DNA of 64,000 nt, taken from assembly GCF_002197815.1 (NCBI RefSeq), contig NZ_NIUB01000026.1, forward strand, positions 1 through 64,000. Reading direction: 5' to 3'. Position numbers and translations under genes: made by a program. The notes beneath the pieces are model-generated. The model was not told the DNA's origin and did not search any database. It saw only the letters and a program-made list of their open reading frames with translations. Source of the stretch: Pseudomonas oleovorans subsp. oleovorans (GTDB taxonomy: Bacteria; Pseudomonadota; Gammaproteobacteria; Pseudomonadales; Pseudomonadaceae). Positions 1 to 8,764 of this stretch are shown here, piece after piece. Within the stretch, counting starts at the first letter, position 1, and each line of letters starts with the position of its first letter.

Positions 1-1145
1 GCTTTTGTGGGAGGCCCGCCCTCGGGGCGATGCTTTTGGCTTTTTGGGCAGGCTTTGCCTGCCTTTCGCGGCGGGGGCGCCGCTCCCACAAGGGTCTGCT
101 GCTTCCACAAGGGTCTGCTGCTCCCACAAGGGCCTGCTGCTCCCACAAGGGCCTGCTGCTTCCACATGGGTTGTGCTGCTACCTCATGGGTTGTGCTGCT
201 GCCACAGGGTTTGGGCTGCTATCACAGGGTTTGGGTTGTACCACCGGGGCCGGGGCAGGCTTTGGCTTTGGCTTTGGCTTTTGTGGGAGGCCCGCCCTCG
301 GGGCGATGCTTTTGGCTTTTTGGGCAGGCTTTGCCTGCCTTTCGCGGCGGGGGCGCCGCTCCCACAAGGGTCTGCTGCTTCCACAAGGGCCTGCTGCTCC
401 CACAAGGGCCTGCTGCTTCCACATGGGCCTGCTGCTTCCACATGGGTTGTGCTGCTGCCACAGGGTTTGGGTTGCTATCACAGGGTTTGGGCTGTACCAC
501 CGGGGTCGGGGCAGGCTTTGGCTTTTGCTTTGCTTTTGTGGGAGGCCCGCCCTCGGGGCGATGCTTTTGGCTTTTTGGGCAGGCTTTGCCTGCCTTTCGC
601 GGCGGGGGCGCCGCTCCCACAAGGGTCTGCTGCTTCCACAAGGGTCTGCTGCTCCCACGAGGGTCTGCTACTCCCACAAGGGCCTGCTGCTTCCACATGG
701 GTTGTGCTGCAACCTCATGGGTTGTGCTGCTGCCACAGGGTTTGGGTTGCTATCACAGGGTTTGGGTTGCTATCACAGGGTTTGGGTTGTACCATCGGGG
801 CCGGGGCAGGCTTTGGCTTTTGCTTTGGCTTTTGTGGGAGGCCCGCCCTCGGGGCGATGCTTGGGGCTTTTTGGGCAGGCTTTGCCTGCCTTTCGCGGCG
901 GGGGCGCCGCTCCCACAAGGGCCTGCTGCTCCCACAAGGGTCTGCTGCTCCCACAAGGGCCTGCTGCTTCCACAAGGGCCTGCTGCTTCCACAAGGGTCT
1001 GCTGCTTCCACAAGGGTCTGCTACTCCCACTAGGGTCTGCTACTCCCACTAGGGTCTGCTGCTTCCACAAGGGGGGCTGTTCCCAGAAGGGTGCTTCTTC
1101 CACAGGGGTGCCTCATCCACAGGCGCCCACGCCCACAAGGGATAT
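1..1145. repeat. Tandem REP-derived repeat array (four long units)
   Basis: Four imperfect copies begin near 1, 277, 532 and 828 with the same GCTTTTGTGGGAGGCCCGCC start. Units are about 276, 255 and 296 bp; the last decays towards 1145. Each unit holds a palindromic REP-like core (GGCGGGGGCGCCGCTCCCAC), then a run of about 18-bp repeats of the form CTGCTGCTYCCACAAGGG, then repeats around CACAGGGTTTGG. The same core occurs alone, inverted, near 11521. Long frames are open on both strands only because the repeats lack stops; their translations are low complexity, so I treat the stretch as non-coding. It may continue left of the window. Confidence 0.9.
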
Positions 1146-1148
1146 TGT

Positions 1149-1538
1149 GTGATTCTCGGTTTATTTGATGCATGCAGGCGGCTGGCGTTTTTGCGCGTGC
1201 CGTTGTTTGTGTTGTGTGTGCTGGTGTTCTGCTATGGGGTGTTTCGTCCCGAGCCGCCGCCTGAGCTGTTCCAGGATTCGGACAAGCTTTGGCATGTACT
1301 GGCCTTTTTCGGCTTGAGTCTGTGTGCGCGTCTGGCTTTTCCGCGCCTTGCTGGCGGCTGGTTGTGGCCGTTGCTGCTGGTGCTGGCGCCGCTGGTGGAG
1401 TGGTTGCAGCACTGGTTGCAGGCTTCGCGCCATTTCAGCCTGGGTGATATTCAGGCCAATGTGCTGGGGGTGCTGCTGGCGTTGTTGTTGTCCGGCCTCT
1501 GGCAGTTACTGGCCCGGCGCCTGCCTGCAAGCACTTAG
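1149..1538 (+). CDS. VanZ-like small membrane protein
   Basis: 129 residues from a GTG start directly after the repeat array. At least three hydrophobic segments are visible (about residues 15-32, 45-65 and 70-88, plus a C-terminal one at about 105-122). The segment with KLWHVLAFFGLSL and the later DIQANVLGVLLALLL fit the VanZ-like family, whose members often sit in polysaccharide clusters; a biochemical role is not established. It points toward the convergent O-antigen ligase gene, 53 bp away. The GTG start has no strong Shine-Dalgarno, because the repeat ends immediately upstream, so the start is uncertain. Family assignment is fairly secure; function is unknown. Confidence 0.75.
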   Translation: MILGLFDACRRLAFLRVPLFVLCVLVFCYGVFRPEPPPELFQDSDKLWHVLAFFGLSLCARLAFPRLAGGWLWPLLLVLAPLVEWLQHWLQASRHFSLGDIQANVLGVLLALLLSGLWQLLARRLPAST

Positions 1539-1591
1539 CCTTGCGCGACAAGGCCGCTTTGCCCGCGCCGCCTGTGCTGTTTGGCTTTGTC

Positions 1592-2938
1592 TCAGGACCG
1601 TTTCGAGGCTCTGACATGCTGGTTGGCCAGCACGGCAATGGCGCAGACCACCACGAAGGTGGCGGCGTTGGCCGGTATCTGCAGGTTGAAGTCGGTGCTG
1701 GAGTGCACGCCGATGGCGACGATGCCCATGGCTGCACCAAAGCCGACTCCGCTGCGGTACAGCGATTCGCGCCGCCACATGGCCTGCAAGGCCCGCCACA
1801 GCGCGAGCAGGACGAAGCCCAGCAATGGCAGCACGCCGAGCAGGCCGTACTCGATGGCAAATTGCAGGTAGTCGTTGTGGGCGTGGTCGAAGTGCAGGCG
1901 GATGTCATCGCCGGGGTATTTGGGAAATACCGATTCGAAGCTGCCGGCACCCTGCCCGGTCAGCGGTTTGTCCTTGAGTAGCGGCAGGGCATAAACGAAC
2001 ACGTCGTCGCGCAGCTCGTTGGCCTGCTGGACCACTTCGCCATCCACCACTACATCGTGAATCCGGGTGCTGAGCACGCGGTCCTTGAGCTTTTCCAGGC
2101 CGAAGTACTGGCTGATCACCAGAATGTCGATAACCACGATGCTGGCCAGGATCAGGCTGTTGCGCAGGCGGTGTTCGCGGTCCAGCAGGACGAATATTCC
2201 GCCAACCAGTAACAGTGCAGCGAAGAAGGCGGTATTGCCCATCCGCGAGTGGGTCATGACCAGGGCGATCACCATCACCACCAGGGCCAGGCGCAGCCGG
2301 GCTTTGGGCCCCATCAGCAGCTCCAGCACGTTGACCCAGCGGAACGGCCGGCCATCGCGCAGGGCCAGCAGCAGGCCAATGCCGCAGGCCAGGGTCAGTT
2401 CCAGGTAGCCGGCCAGGTGGTTACGGTTGACGAAGGTGCCGGTGGCGTCACCGATGTAGCTGGTTTTCGGGATCACCAGCAGCCACTCCACGCCCGATAG
2501 TGTCATGGCCGCGCCCCAGAAGGCCTGGAAAGTGCCGCTGAGTACCAGGGTCGCCAGCAGCCAGGTCAGGCGCTTGCGTGTATTGAACAGGCTGCACAGC
2601 AGCAGAAATAAAAGGCAGTAGGCCAGGCCCAGCAGCAGGTTCTCGAAGGTCGCGCCCACATCGGCTGTCAGCCCCAGCAACCACTGCGCCGCCACCCAGA
2701 GTTGCGCCAGCACCAGTAAGGCCAGCATGGGCAACGCCGCCCTGAGCGCCCTGCCCTGCATGGCTTGCGGATTGCGCAGGACACCGATGCTCCATGCCAG
2801 GGCAGTGGCCGCCACCCAGAAGATGAAGACGCCAACCGCCCAGTCGATGTTGCTGCCCAGCGGCAATGGCAGCCAGAACAGCAAAAGCAGAATCGAGACG
2901 ATCAGCGTGCGTTCCAGACGGCGGGAGGTGTGCTGCAT
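1592..2938 (-). CDS. O-antigen ligase / Wzy-type polymerase family protein
   Basis: 448 residues and very hydrophobic, with roughly ten to twelve membrane segments and a large periplasmic loop at about residues 280-350. The FVNRNHLAGYLE stretch (about 168-179) and the HAHNDYLQFAIEYGLLG stretch (about 350-366) are typical of the Wzy_C/O-antigen ligase family. These enzymes polymerise undecaprenyl-linked repeats or transfer glycan to an acceptor at the outer face of the inner membrane. The gene is divergent from the EPS export operon starting at 3251, so the 312 bp between them probably hold both promoters. Whether it is polymerase or ligase cannot be told from sequence; polymerase is likelier because no lipid A-core genes are nearby. 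Confidence 0.85.
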   Translation of the reverse strand: MQHTSRRLERTLIVSILLLLFWLPLPLGSNIDWAVGVFIFWVAATALAWSIGVLRNPQAMQGRALRAALPMLALLVLAQLWVAAQWLLGLTADVGATFENLLLGLAYCLLFLLLCSLFNTRKRLTWLLATLVLSGTFQAFWGAAMTLSGVEWLLVIPKTSYIGDATGTFVNRNHLAGYLELTLACGIGLLLALRDGRPFRWVNVLELLMGPKARLRLALVVMVIALVMTHSRMGNTAFFAALLLVGGIFVLLDREHRLRNSLILASIVVIDILVISQYFGLEKLKDRVLSTRIHDVVVDGEVVQQANELRDDVFVYALPLLKDKPLTGQGAGSFESVFPKYPGDDIRLHFDHAHNDYLQFAIEYGLLGVLPLLGFVLLALWRALQAMWRRESLYRSGVGFGAAMGIVAIGVHSSTDFNLQIPANAATFVVVCAIAVLANQHVRASKRS

Positions 2939-3250
2939 GGGAAACCGGACCTTTGGACGGAGCAGCGGAGTCTAACAACCCACCCCAAGGTTGTAAGCAC
3001 CTGAGCGCGGGTGATTTTGGCAGGCCGTTTATCGACTAAATACAGGCTGAACAGGGGCTTAAGCATTGAAGGGGGAGTGACTAAACGCTATCCTCTGCGG
3101 TGTCCTGGCCGCCATGAAAGGTTCGTGCCAGGCAGTGCCAAGCCATAAAAGCTGACCGCGCGTCAGACTCAGCCGCACATGCAACATGCATCCCGCTACA
3201 CCAAAGGAGTGGGAGAAGAAACCCTGCTGCATTTATCGAGGACGCCAGAT
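2939..3250. promoter_or_regulatory. Divergent control region of the EPS locus
   Basis: This 312-bp gap separates the O-antigen ligase from the export operon and must carry their start signals. I see no convincing sigma-70, sigma-54 or AlgU promoter. A stretch near 3106-3116 (TGCGGTGTCCT) loosely resembles the ops element used by RfaH, matching about 8 of 10 specified bases of GGCGGTAGCNT; this is weak. No gene is evident. Confidence 0.35.
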
Positions 3251-3745
3251 ATGCGCAAAACTCTTTTCGCACTCACCATGGCCGCAGCCCTGACTTCGGG
3301 CCAGGCTTTCGCTGACCAGGCCACTCTGGAATCCCTGCAGGCTGCCGGCATTGTGCTGAGCGACGAGCAGGCTGCCATCATCGCCGCCGCTGAAGGCCAG
3401 GCGCTGGTCGATGCCATCGCTGCGCTGGTCACGGCCAACCCGCAACAGGCAGCCACCATTGTCGGCGCTGCTGTGAAGGCCGCTCCGGGTCTGGCCGTAG
3501 CCATTACCGAGGCCGCCGTAAAAGCCGCTCCGGAGCAGAAAGCCGCCATCGCCGACGCCGCTATGAAAGCCGCACCGCAGCAGGCTGCCAACATCCAGGC
3601 CGCTGCCGATAAAGCGGCCGCTGCCAGCACCAGCGTCAACGCGACCGGCTCCGGCACCCAGGTCAACAACTCCAACATTCCGGGCAGCACCGGTGGCAGC
3701 GGCGGCGGCGACCCGGTTGCCAGCCCGAACACCGTCACCCCGTAA
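3251..3745 (+). CDS. Secreted Ala-rich repeat protein of the EPS locus, function unknown
   Basis: 164 residues. I chose the ATG at 3251 because it starts a clean signal peptide (MRKTLFALTMAAALTSGQAFA, cleavage after about residue 21) and follows a CGAGG ribosome site. Residues 67-126 form four consecutive 15-residue repeats: AATIVGAAVKAAPGL, AVAITEAAVKAAPEQ, KAAIADAAMKAAPQQ and a decayed fourth. These look amphipathic and helical. The C-terminal 35 residues are Gly/Ser/Asn/Thr-rich and probably disordered. It is 98 bp upstream of the outer-membrane barrel gene on the same strand, so probably in its operon. I recognise no named family. An exported matrix or periplasmic accessory protein is an inference only. 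Confidence 0.8.
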   Translation: MRKTLFALTMAAALTSGQAFADQATLESLQAAGIVLSDEQAAIIAAAEGQALVDAIAALVTANPQQAATIVGAAVKAAPGLAVAITEAAVKAAPEQKAAIADAAMKAAPQQAANIQAAADKAAAASTSVNATGSGTQVNNSNIPGSTGGSGGGDPVASPNTVTP

Positions 3746-3843
3746 CAATCCCGGCATTCACGCTGAGATACCGACACGTCAGTCCGTAAGGGCTGGCGTG
3801 CTGTGATTGGCGGCCTGCAATCAAGAAAAGGACATCCCTTTCC

Positions 3844-5007
3844 ATGAGCAAAAAAATGCATCTGCAGACACTGGCCACCGCTGTCGCTGTCGCTGCCTCT
3901 GCCAATGCCTGGGCCGTTGAGCCACAAGCGATCGATATTGGCGGGTTCCGCTTCATCCCCACGCTGAACATCAGCGAAAACCACGACGACAACATCTTTG
4001 CCAAAGAGAACAACGAGCAGTCGTCCTGGGTAACCAGTATTACTCCGACCTTCGTGCTGAGCGCTGAAACCGCCAAGAGCGGTTATCAGATCAAGTACTC
4101 GCTGGATCGCGACATTTTCCATTCTGCGCATGCGGCCGATAACACCGACCACCATCTCACTGGTGAGGCGGCGTTCGCCTTCGATGCGCGCAACCGCCTG
4201 AAGCTGCAGGCCGGTTACCACAAGACCGAAGATACCGTTGATACCGCAGTGGACGGCGAACTCGACAAGTTCACCACCAAAAACGTCGGCGGCGTTTACA
4301 GCTATGGCGCCGAAACCGCGCGTGCCCAGGTGGACTTCGGCGCCAACCACATGCGCAAGCGCACCGACAACAGCGGCAACATCAACGCCGAGAAAGAGTA
4401 CGACGCCACCACGCTCAACTCGATCTTCTACTACCGTGTAGCGCCCAAGACCAAGGCTCTGGCCGAAGTCCGCCACACCAAGTACGACTACGTGCAGCGC
4501 ACCAGCACGCTGGACGCCACCAACATGGCCTATCTGGTCGGTGCAACCTGGGAAGCAACCGCGCGTACCACCGGTACCGTGAAGTTCGGTTACGAAGAGA
4601 AGGACTTTGACAGCAGCCTGCGCAAGGACCGCGAGAGCCCCATGTGGGAAGTGGGCGTGAGCTGGGCTCCGCGCACCTACTCGGTGTTCAATCTGAACGC
4701 CCGCCGCGCCTTCGACGAGGGTGATGATGGCGCGTCGGTAATCAAGTCGCAGGGCTTCGATGCCAGCTGGAAGCACTACTGGCTGGAGCGCCTGTATTCG
4801 GAAGTCAGCTACAGCATGACCGAGAAGAAGTACCAGGACATCACCCGTACCGATGATCTGCAGACCTTTGGTCTGGGTCTGACCTACGAAGCACGTCGCT
4901 GGCTGGATATCGGTGTAGGCTACAAATACTCCGAAAACGACTCCAGCCTGCGTGGCGAAAGCTACGAGCGCAACATCGTTGGCGTGAGCGTGACAGGCAG
5001 CCTCTGA
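3844..5007 (+). CDS. Outer-membrane beta-barrel protein (VpsM/BBP2-like), putative EPS porin
   Basis: 387 residues with a signal peptide ending at about ANAWA (residue 24). The rest has alternating polar/aromatic strands (for example KLQAGYHKTED, TGTVKFGYEEKDFD, LDIGVGYKYSEN) and ends in a beta strand, as expected for a barrel of about 16-18 strands. Proteins of this type lie beside polysaccharide export genes such as Vibrio vpsM. The next gene encodes an OPX protein lacking its own membrane-spanning part, so this barrel is the likely outer-membrane exit. The AAAGGA ribosome site at 3827-3832 is 11 bases from the ATG and could pair with CCCTTT just downstream, which might hide it. Family good; porin role inferred. 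Confidence 0.8.
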   Translation: MSKKMHLQTLATAVAVAASANAWAVEPQAIDIGGFRFIPTLNISENHDDNIFAKENNEQSSWVTSITPTFVLSAETAKSGYQIKYSLDRDIFHSAHAADNTDHHLTGEAAFAFDARNRLKLQAGYHKTEDTVDTAVDGELDKFTTKNVGGVYSYGAETARAQVDFGANHMRKRTDNSGNINAEKEYDATTLNSIFYYRVAPKTKALAEVRHTKYDYVQRTSTLDATNMAYLVGATWEATARTTGTVKFGYEEKDFDSSLRKDRESPMWEVGVSWAPRTYSVFNLNARRAFDEGDDGASVIKSQGFDASWKHYWLERLYSEVSYSMTEKKYQDITRTDDLQTFGLGLTYEARRWLDIGVGYKYSENDSSLRGESYERNIVGVSVTGSL

Positions 5008-5093
5008 TGCTGCTGGCTTGAGCCCGCAGTACCCGGCACCCGGACTGGCAACAGCCCGGGTGCTTTCATGAAAGTTTGCAGAGAATTCGTTCC

Positions 5094-5633
5094 ATGGCCA
5101 TTCGTTATCTGATCAGCGCAATCATCGGCCTCGTTCTGATGAGCAGCAGCGCCGTAATGGCAGGCAGCGACGCGCAATACCGCCTCGGCTCCGGGGACAC
5201 CATCCGTATCAATGTGTTTGGCGAGACTGATCTGAGTTTTGAAGAGATCCGCCTGACCGACGCCGGTACCTTTTCCTATCCGTTCATCGGTGAGGTTCGG
5301 GCAAACGGCAAGACTGCCGTTGAGATCGAAAAGCTGATTGCCGACGGTCTGCGTGGCGAGTACCTGATCGACCCCCGCGTGTCCGTCAGCGTGCTGCAGT
5401 ACCGTGAGTTTTTCATCAGCGGCGAGGTGAAGGCGCCAGGCGGCTATCCCTTCCAGCCGGGGCTGACCCTGCGCCGTGCAGTAGCGCTCGCCGGTGGCCT
5501 GACCGAGCGCGCCTCAACCAAGCGCATCACCATTATTCGCGACGCCGATGGCGGTCGCACCTCGCAGGCTGCCACGCTGGATACCATCCTGATGCCGGGC
5601 GACACCATTACGATCGAGCAGGGCTTCTTCTAG
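5094..5633 (+). CDS. Polysaccharide export protein (short OPX, Wza family)
   Basis: 179 residues. The ATG at 5094 gives a signal peptide (cleavage near AVMA, about residue 24). The Poly_export domain spans about 28-105 (YRLGSGDTIRINVFGE) and one SLBB domain about 110-170 (FFISGEVKAPGGYPF). There is no lipobox cysteine, and the C-terminal amphipathic helix with which E. coli Wza crosses the outer membrane is missing. Known short OPX proteins of this kind (VpsN-type, class 3) are periplasmic and need a separate beta-barrel porin, which the preceding gene can supply. It probably couples the Wzc-like protein encoded next to the barrel. Assignment secure; partnership inferred from order. Confidence 0.92.
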   Translation: MAIRYLISAIIGLVLMSSSAVMAGSDAQYRLGSGDTIRINVFGETDLSFEEIRLTDAGTFSYPFIGEVRANGKTAVEIEKLIADGLRGEYLIDPRVSVSVLQYREFFISGEVKAPGGYPFQPGLTLRRAVALAGGLTERASTKRITIIRDADGGRTSQAATLDTILMPGDTITIEQGFF

Positions 5634-5769
5634 TCATTGCGGCCCGTAACTGGCACCCACCCTGCCCTGCACGCCCCGGCCGCTGCCGCCGGGACGCCAG
5701 GCAGGCGGATCATGATGCCGGTTGTTGTACCGATCGAATCCTTTTGACCATTTCCGAGTTTCAGCACGC

Positions 5770-8019
5770 ATGGCCTCTCACATGGAAAGCACAGCCCAGA
5801 CCAACGACCGCAATCTGCCTGTTCTGCGGCAGGATGACAACGATGATGAAATCGATCTGCTGAAACTCTGGAACAGTCTGTGGCGGCGCAAGTGGAGCAT
5901 TCTTTCGCTGGTGCTGGCGGTGATGATGGTGGCCGCGCTGGCCGTGCTGGTGGTGACGCCGATCTACCGCGCCGCGGCAACCCTGCTGATCGAGCAGAAG
6001 GCCGCCAAGGTGGTTTCCATCGAGCAGGTCTATGGCCTGGACGGCATGGGCAATGAGTACCTGCAGACCCAGTTCGAGCTGCTCAAGTCGCGCGCGCTTG
6101 CTGAGCGCGTGGTGCGCCAGCTGAACCTGACCACCCACCCGGAGTTTGACCCGCGTCAGCAGCCGGAGCCGCTGATCGATCTGAGCTGGCTGCGTTCGGC
6201 GCTGAACTTCCACAAGGTCGTGCCGGTGACCCTGCCAGGTGATCTGGAGGATGAAGAGGCTCTGAGCGAAGCCGAGATCTTCGATGCAGTGGTCAAGCAG
6301 TTCATGGAGGTGATCTCGGTATCCCAGCAGGGCAAGAGCCAGCTGGTGACCATCTCGGTGGAAATGGCCGATCCGCGCACCGCCGCGCTGGCCGCCAACG
6401 CTCTGGCCAACGGCTTCATCGAGAGCCAGCTGGAGGCGACCATGGAGATGTCGGCCACCGCTACCAACTGGATGAACAGCCGCCTCGGCGAGCTGCGTGC
6501 CAAGCTCAAGGAAGCCGAGGATCGCCTGCAGAGCTTCCGCGAGGCGGAGAACCTGGTGGATATCGATGGTGTGTCCACCATTGTTGCCGGCGAGCTGTCG
6601 CTGACGGCCGACCGCATGATCGATGCCCGCCGCCAGCGCGCCGAAGCCGAGAGCCAGTACCGTCAGGTGCAGGCCATGCGCGGCGGCGGTTGGGAGCGTC
6701 TGGCGACCATCCCTGCAGTTCTCGGCCATCCGCTGATCCAGCAGTTCAAGGCCGACGAGGCCAAGGCCAAAGCCAAGGTCGAAGAGCTGTCGCGCCGTTA
6801 CGGTGCACGCCACCCGGCCATGGAAGGGGCACGCTCTGAGCTGAATGCGGCTTCCGCCAGCCTGCGCGGACAGGTCGAGCAGATCGTCGCGGGTATCGAG
6901 CGTAACTATCAGCTGGCGGTGGCCAACGAGAATTCGCTGCGTTCCTCGTTCAATGCCAACAAGGCGCAGATCCAGCAGATTTCCGCCAAGGAGTTCCGCC
7001 TGCGCGAGCTGCAACGTGAAGTGGAAGCCAACCGCGCCCTGTACGACACCTTCATGACCCGCTTGAAGGAAACCTCGGCAACCGCCGATCTGGATACCGC
7101 CAACGCCCGTATCGTTGATCCGGCCGTGGTGCCGAGCGAGCCGGTCAAGCCGAAGAAAACCCTGATCGTGCTGATCGCCGGTCTGCTGGCGCTGTTCGCC
7201 GGGGTCGGCCTGACCCTGCTGCTCGATGCGCTGAACAACACCTTCAAGAGCACCGAGGAGATCGAGGGCAAGCTCAACATTCCGGTGCTGGGCATCCTGC
7301 CGCTGCTCAAGAATAAAGAGCGCAGCGAGATCGCGCACATGTTCCAGGAGGGCCAGAACAAGCCCTTCTGCGAGGCTATCCGCACCATCCGTACCGGCGT
7401 GGTGTTGTCGGCCATGGACAACGCGCACAAGGTCATCGTCATTACCTCGTCGATTCCCGGCGAGGGCAAGAGCACCGTTTCCGCCAACCTCGCCTTTGCC
7501 CTGGGCCAGGTGGAGAAGGTGCTGCTGATCGATGCCGACCTGCGCCGCCCAACCCTGGCCAAGAACTTCGACTTCCCGGTCGGCACTCCGGGCCTGGCTA
7601 ACCTGATCGCCAACACGGCCAAGCTGGAAGACTGCCTCAGGGAAGTGAACGGCATCAGCATGCTCTGCGCCGGCACCGTGCCGCCGAACCCGCTGGAGCT
7701 GCTGTCGTCGCAGCGCTTTGCCAAGGCCATGGAGTATCTCAAGAGCAAGTACGACCGCATCATCATCGACTCTCCGCCAACCCAGGCAGTCAGCGATGCG
7801 ATGGTGCTTTCGACCTTTGCCGATGCGCTGATCTACGTGATCAAGTCGGACTCCACCGCGATTCCGCTGGTGGAGAAAGGCGTTGGCCAGTTGCTGCAGA
7901 ACAATGCCCCGGTAACCGGCATCGTGCTCAACCAGGTTGATGTCAAGAAGGCGCAGAAGTACGGCTACAGCTATGGTGGCTACTACGACTACTACGGTTA
8001 CAGCGGCAAGAGCGCCTGA
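5770..8019 (+). CDS. Wzc-type polysaccharide co-polymerase / tyrosine autokinase
   Basis: 749 residues from the ATG at 5770; an in-frame ATG at 5782 is an alternative. Order: N-terminal Wzz domain with a first membrane segment (about 40-62), long periplasmic coiled-coil/GNVR part (about 200-440), second membrane segment (about 465-487), and a cytoplasmic BY-kinase. The kinase shows Walker A SIPGEGKST (about 560-568), Walker A' LLIDADLRRP (about 586-595), Walker B RIIIDSPP (about 662-669) and a C-terminal tyrosine cluster (YGYSYGGYYDYYGY). It regulates chain length through cyclic autophosphorylation. The phosphatase gene begins 11 bp later, as expected for this pair. Confidence 0.95.
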   Translation: MASHMESTAQTNDRNLPVLRQDDNDDEIDLLKLWNSLWRRKWSILSLVLAVMMVAALAVLVVTPIYRAAATLLIEQKAAKVVSIEQVYGLDGMGNEYLQTQFELLKSRALAERVVRQLNLTTHPEFDPRQQPEPLIDLSWLRSALNFHKVVPVTLPGDLEDEEALSEAEIFDAVVKQFMEVISVSQQGKSQLVTISVEMADPRTAALAANALANGFIESQLEATMEMSATATNWMNSRLGELRAKLKEAEDRLQSFREAENLVDIDGVSTIVAGELSLTADRMIDARRQRAEAESQYRQVQAMRGGGWERLATIPAVLGHPLIQQFKADEAKAKAKVEELSRRYGARHPAMEGARSELNAASASLRGQVEQIVAGIERNYQLAVANENSLRSSFNANKAQIQQISAKEFRLRELQREVEANRALYDTFMTRLKETSATADLDTANARIVDPAVVPSEPVKPKKTLIVLIAGLLALFAGVGLTLLLDALNNTFKSTEEIEGKLNIPVLGILPLLKNKERSEIAHMFQEGQNKPFCEAIRTIRTGVVLSAMDNAHKVIVITSSIPGEGKSTVSANLAFALGQVEKVLLIDADLRRPTLAKNFDFPVGTPGLANLIANTAKLEDCLREVNGISMLCAGTVPPNPLELLSSQRFAKAMEYLKSKYDRIIIDSPPTQAVSDAMVLSTFADALIYVIKSDSTAIPLVEKGVGQLLQNNAPVTGIVLNQVDVKKAQKYGYSYGGYYDYYGYSGKSA

Positions 8020-8029
8020 GTTCTGAGCG

Positions 8030-8764
8030 ATGATTGATCTGCACTGCCATCTGCTGCCCGGCATCGATGACGGCGCTCCCGACCTGGAGACCGCTTTGGA
8101 GCTGGCACGCATGGCAGTGGCAGAGGGCATTACCCATGTCGTGTGTACGCCACATATCCATCCGGGCCGCTACGACAACACGCCGCAGACCATTGCCGAT
8201 GCCCTCGCCGTATTTACTGCGGGGCTGCGCAATGCCGGAATCCATCTGCAGGTGGCGGCCGCTGCGGAAGTGCGCTTCGACATGGAGATCATGCTGGGCG
8301 TAGCCAATGGCAGCGTGCCCTTTCTCGGCGAGTGGCAGGGGCGCAAGGTGCTACTGCTGGAGTTCCCGCATGGCGAGCTGCCTTTTGGTGCAGAACGCCT
8401 GACCAAGTGGCTGTTGCAGCACAATATCCTGCCGATGATCGCCCACCCGGAGCGCAACAAGGCCGTGATGCGTCAGCCGTCGCGGCTCAAGCCCTTTATC
8501 GAGCAGGGCTGCCTGCTGCAGGTAACGGCATCTTCGGTGGCCGGCCATTTCGGCGATGCCGCGCAGGAAGTCGCGCATGCCCTGCTGGCCGAAAAGCAGG
8601 TCACCATCCTGGCCAGCGACGCACACAACATCAAACACCGCCCCCCTGCCCTGCGTGAAGGCATGCAACATGCTGCGCGAATCGTGGGTGATCTGGCCGC
8701 ACAGAAGCTGGTTGTGGATACCCCCTGGCAAATCGCCCAGACACACTTCAGCGGTTCTGTATGA
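8030..8764 (+). CDS. PHP-type protein-tyrosine phosphatase (CpsB/CapC family)
   Basis: 244 residues. The start IDLHCHLLPGIDDGA carries the first metal-binding HxH motif of the PHP fold; further ligands are in HPERN (about 141-145) and ASDAHN (about 195-200). This is the manganese-dependent phosphatase family of CpsB, YwqE and Wzb-like functional analogues, which dephosphorylate the tyrosine tail of the Wzc kinase. The gene follows the kinase by 11 bp and overlaps the next gene by four bases (ATGA), so the three are translationally coupled. It lacks the low-molecular-weight phosphatase signature of true Wzb. Confidence 0.93.
   Translation: MIDLHCHLLPGIDDGAPDLETALELARMAVAEGITHVVCTPHIHPGRYDNTPQTIADALAVFTAGLRNAGIHLQVAAAAEVRFDMEIMLGVANGSVPFLGEWQGRKVLLLEFPHGELPFGAERLTKWLLQHNILPMIAHPERNKAVMRQPSRLKPFIEQGCLLQVTASSVAGHFGDAAQEVAHALLAEKQVTILASDAHNIKHRPPALREGMQHAARIVGDLAAQKLVVDTPWQIAQTHFSGSV

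Noticed and set aside
85..1100. CRISPR-like regular short repeats (CTGCTGCTYCCACAAGGG)
   Set aside because: The 18-bp units are contiguous with no unique spacers, and no cas genes are nearby; it is a minisatellite.
5..1152. Several overlapping long frames on both strands, up to 381 residues
   Set aside because: They are translations of the tandem repeat in every frame, low complexity, without start signals or families.
3028..3050. sigma-54-like TGGCAGGCCGTTTATC
   Set aside because: The -12 element lacks the invariant GC and the spacing is poor.
3106..3116. ops-like TGCGGTGTCCT
   Set aside because: Only a partial match to GGCGGTAGCNT and no supporting hairpin; listed only as a possibility in the leader.
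5761..8130. Antisense frame of 789 residues over the Wzc gene, and similar long frames over pstA/B, oprD and coxA
   Set aside because: High-GC shadow frames; the sense genes have complete motifs, and the antisense products are His/Arg/Gln/Gly-rich without domains.
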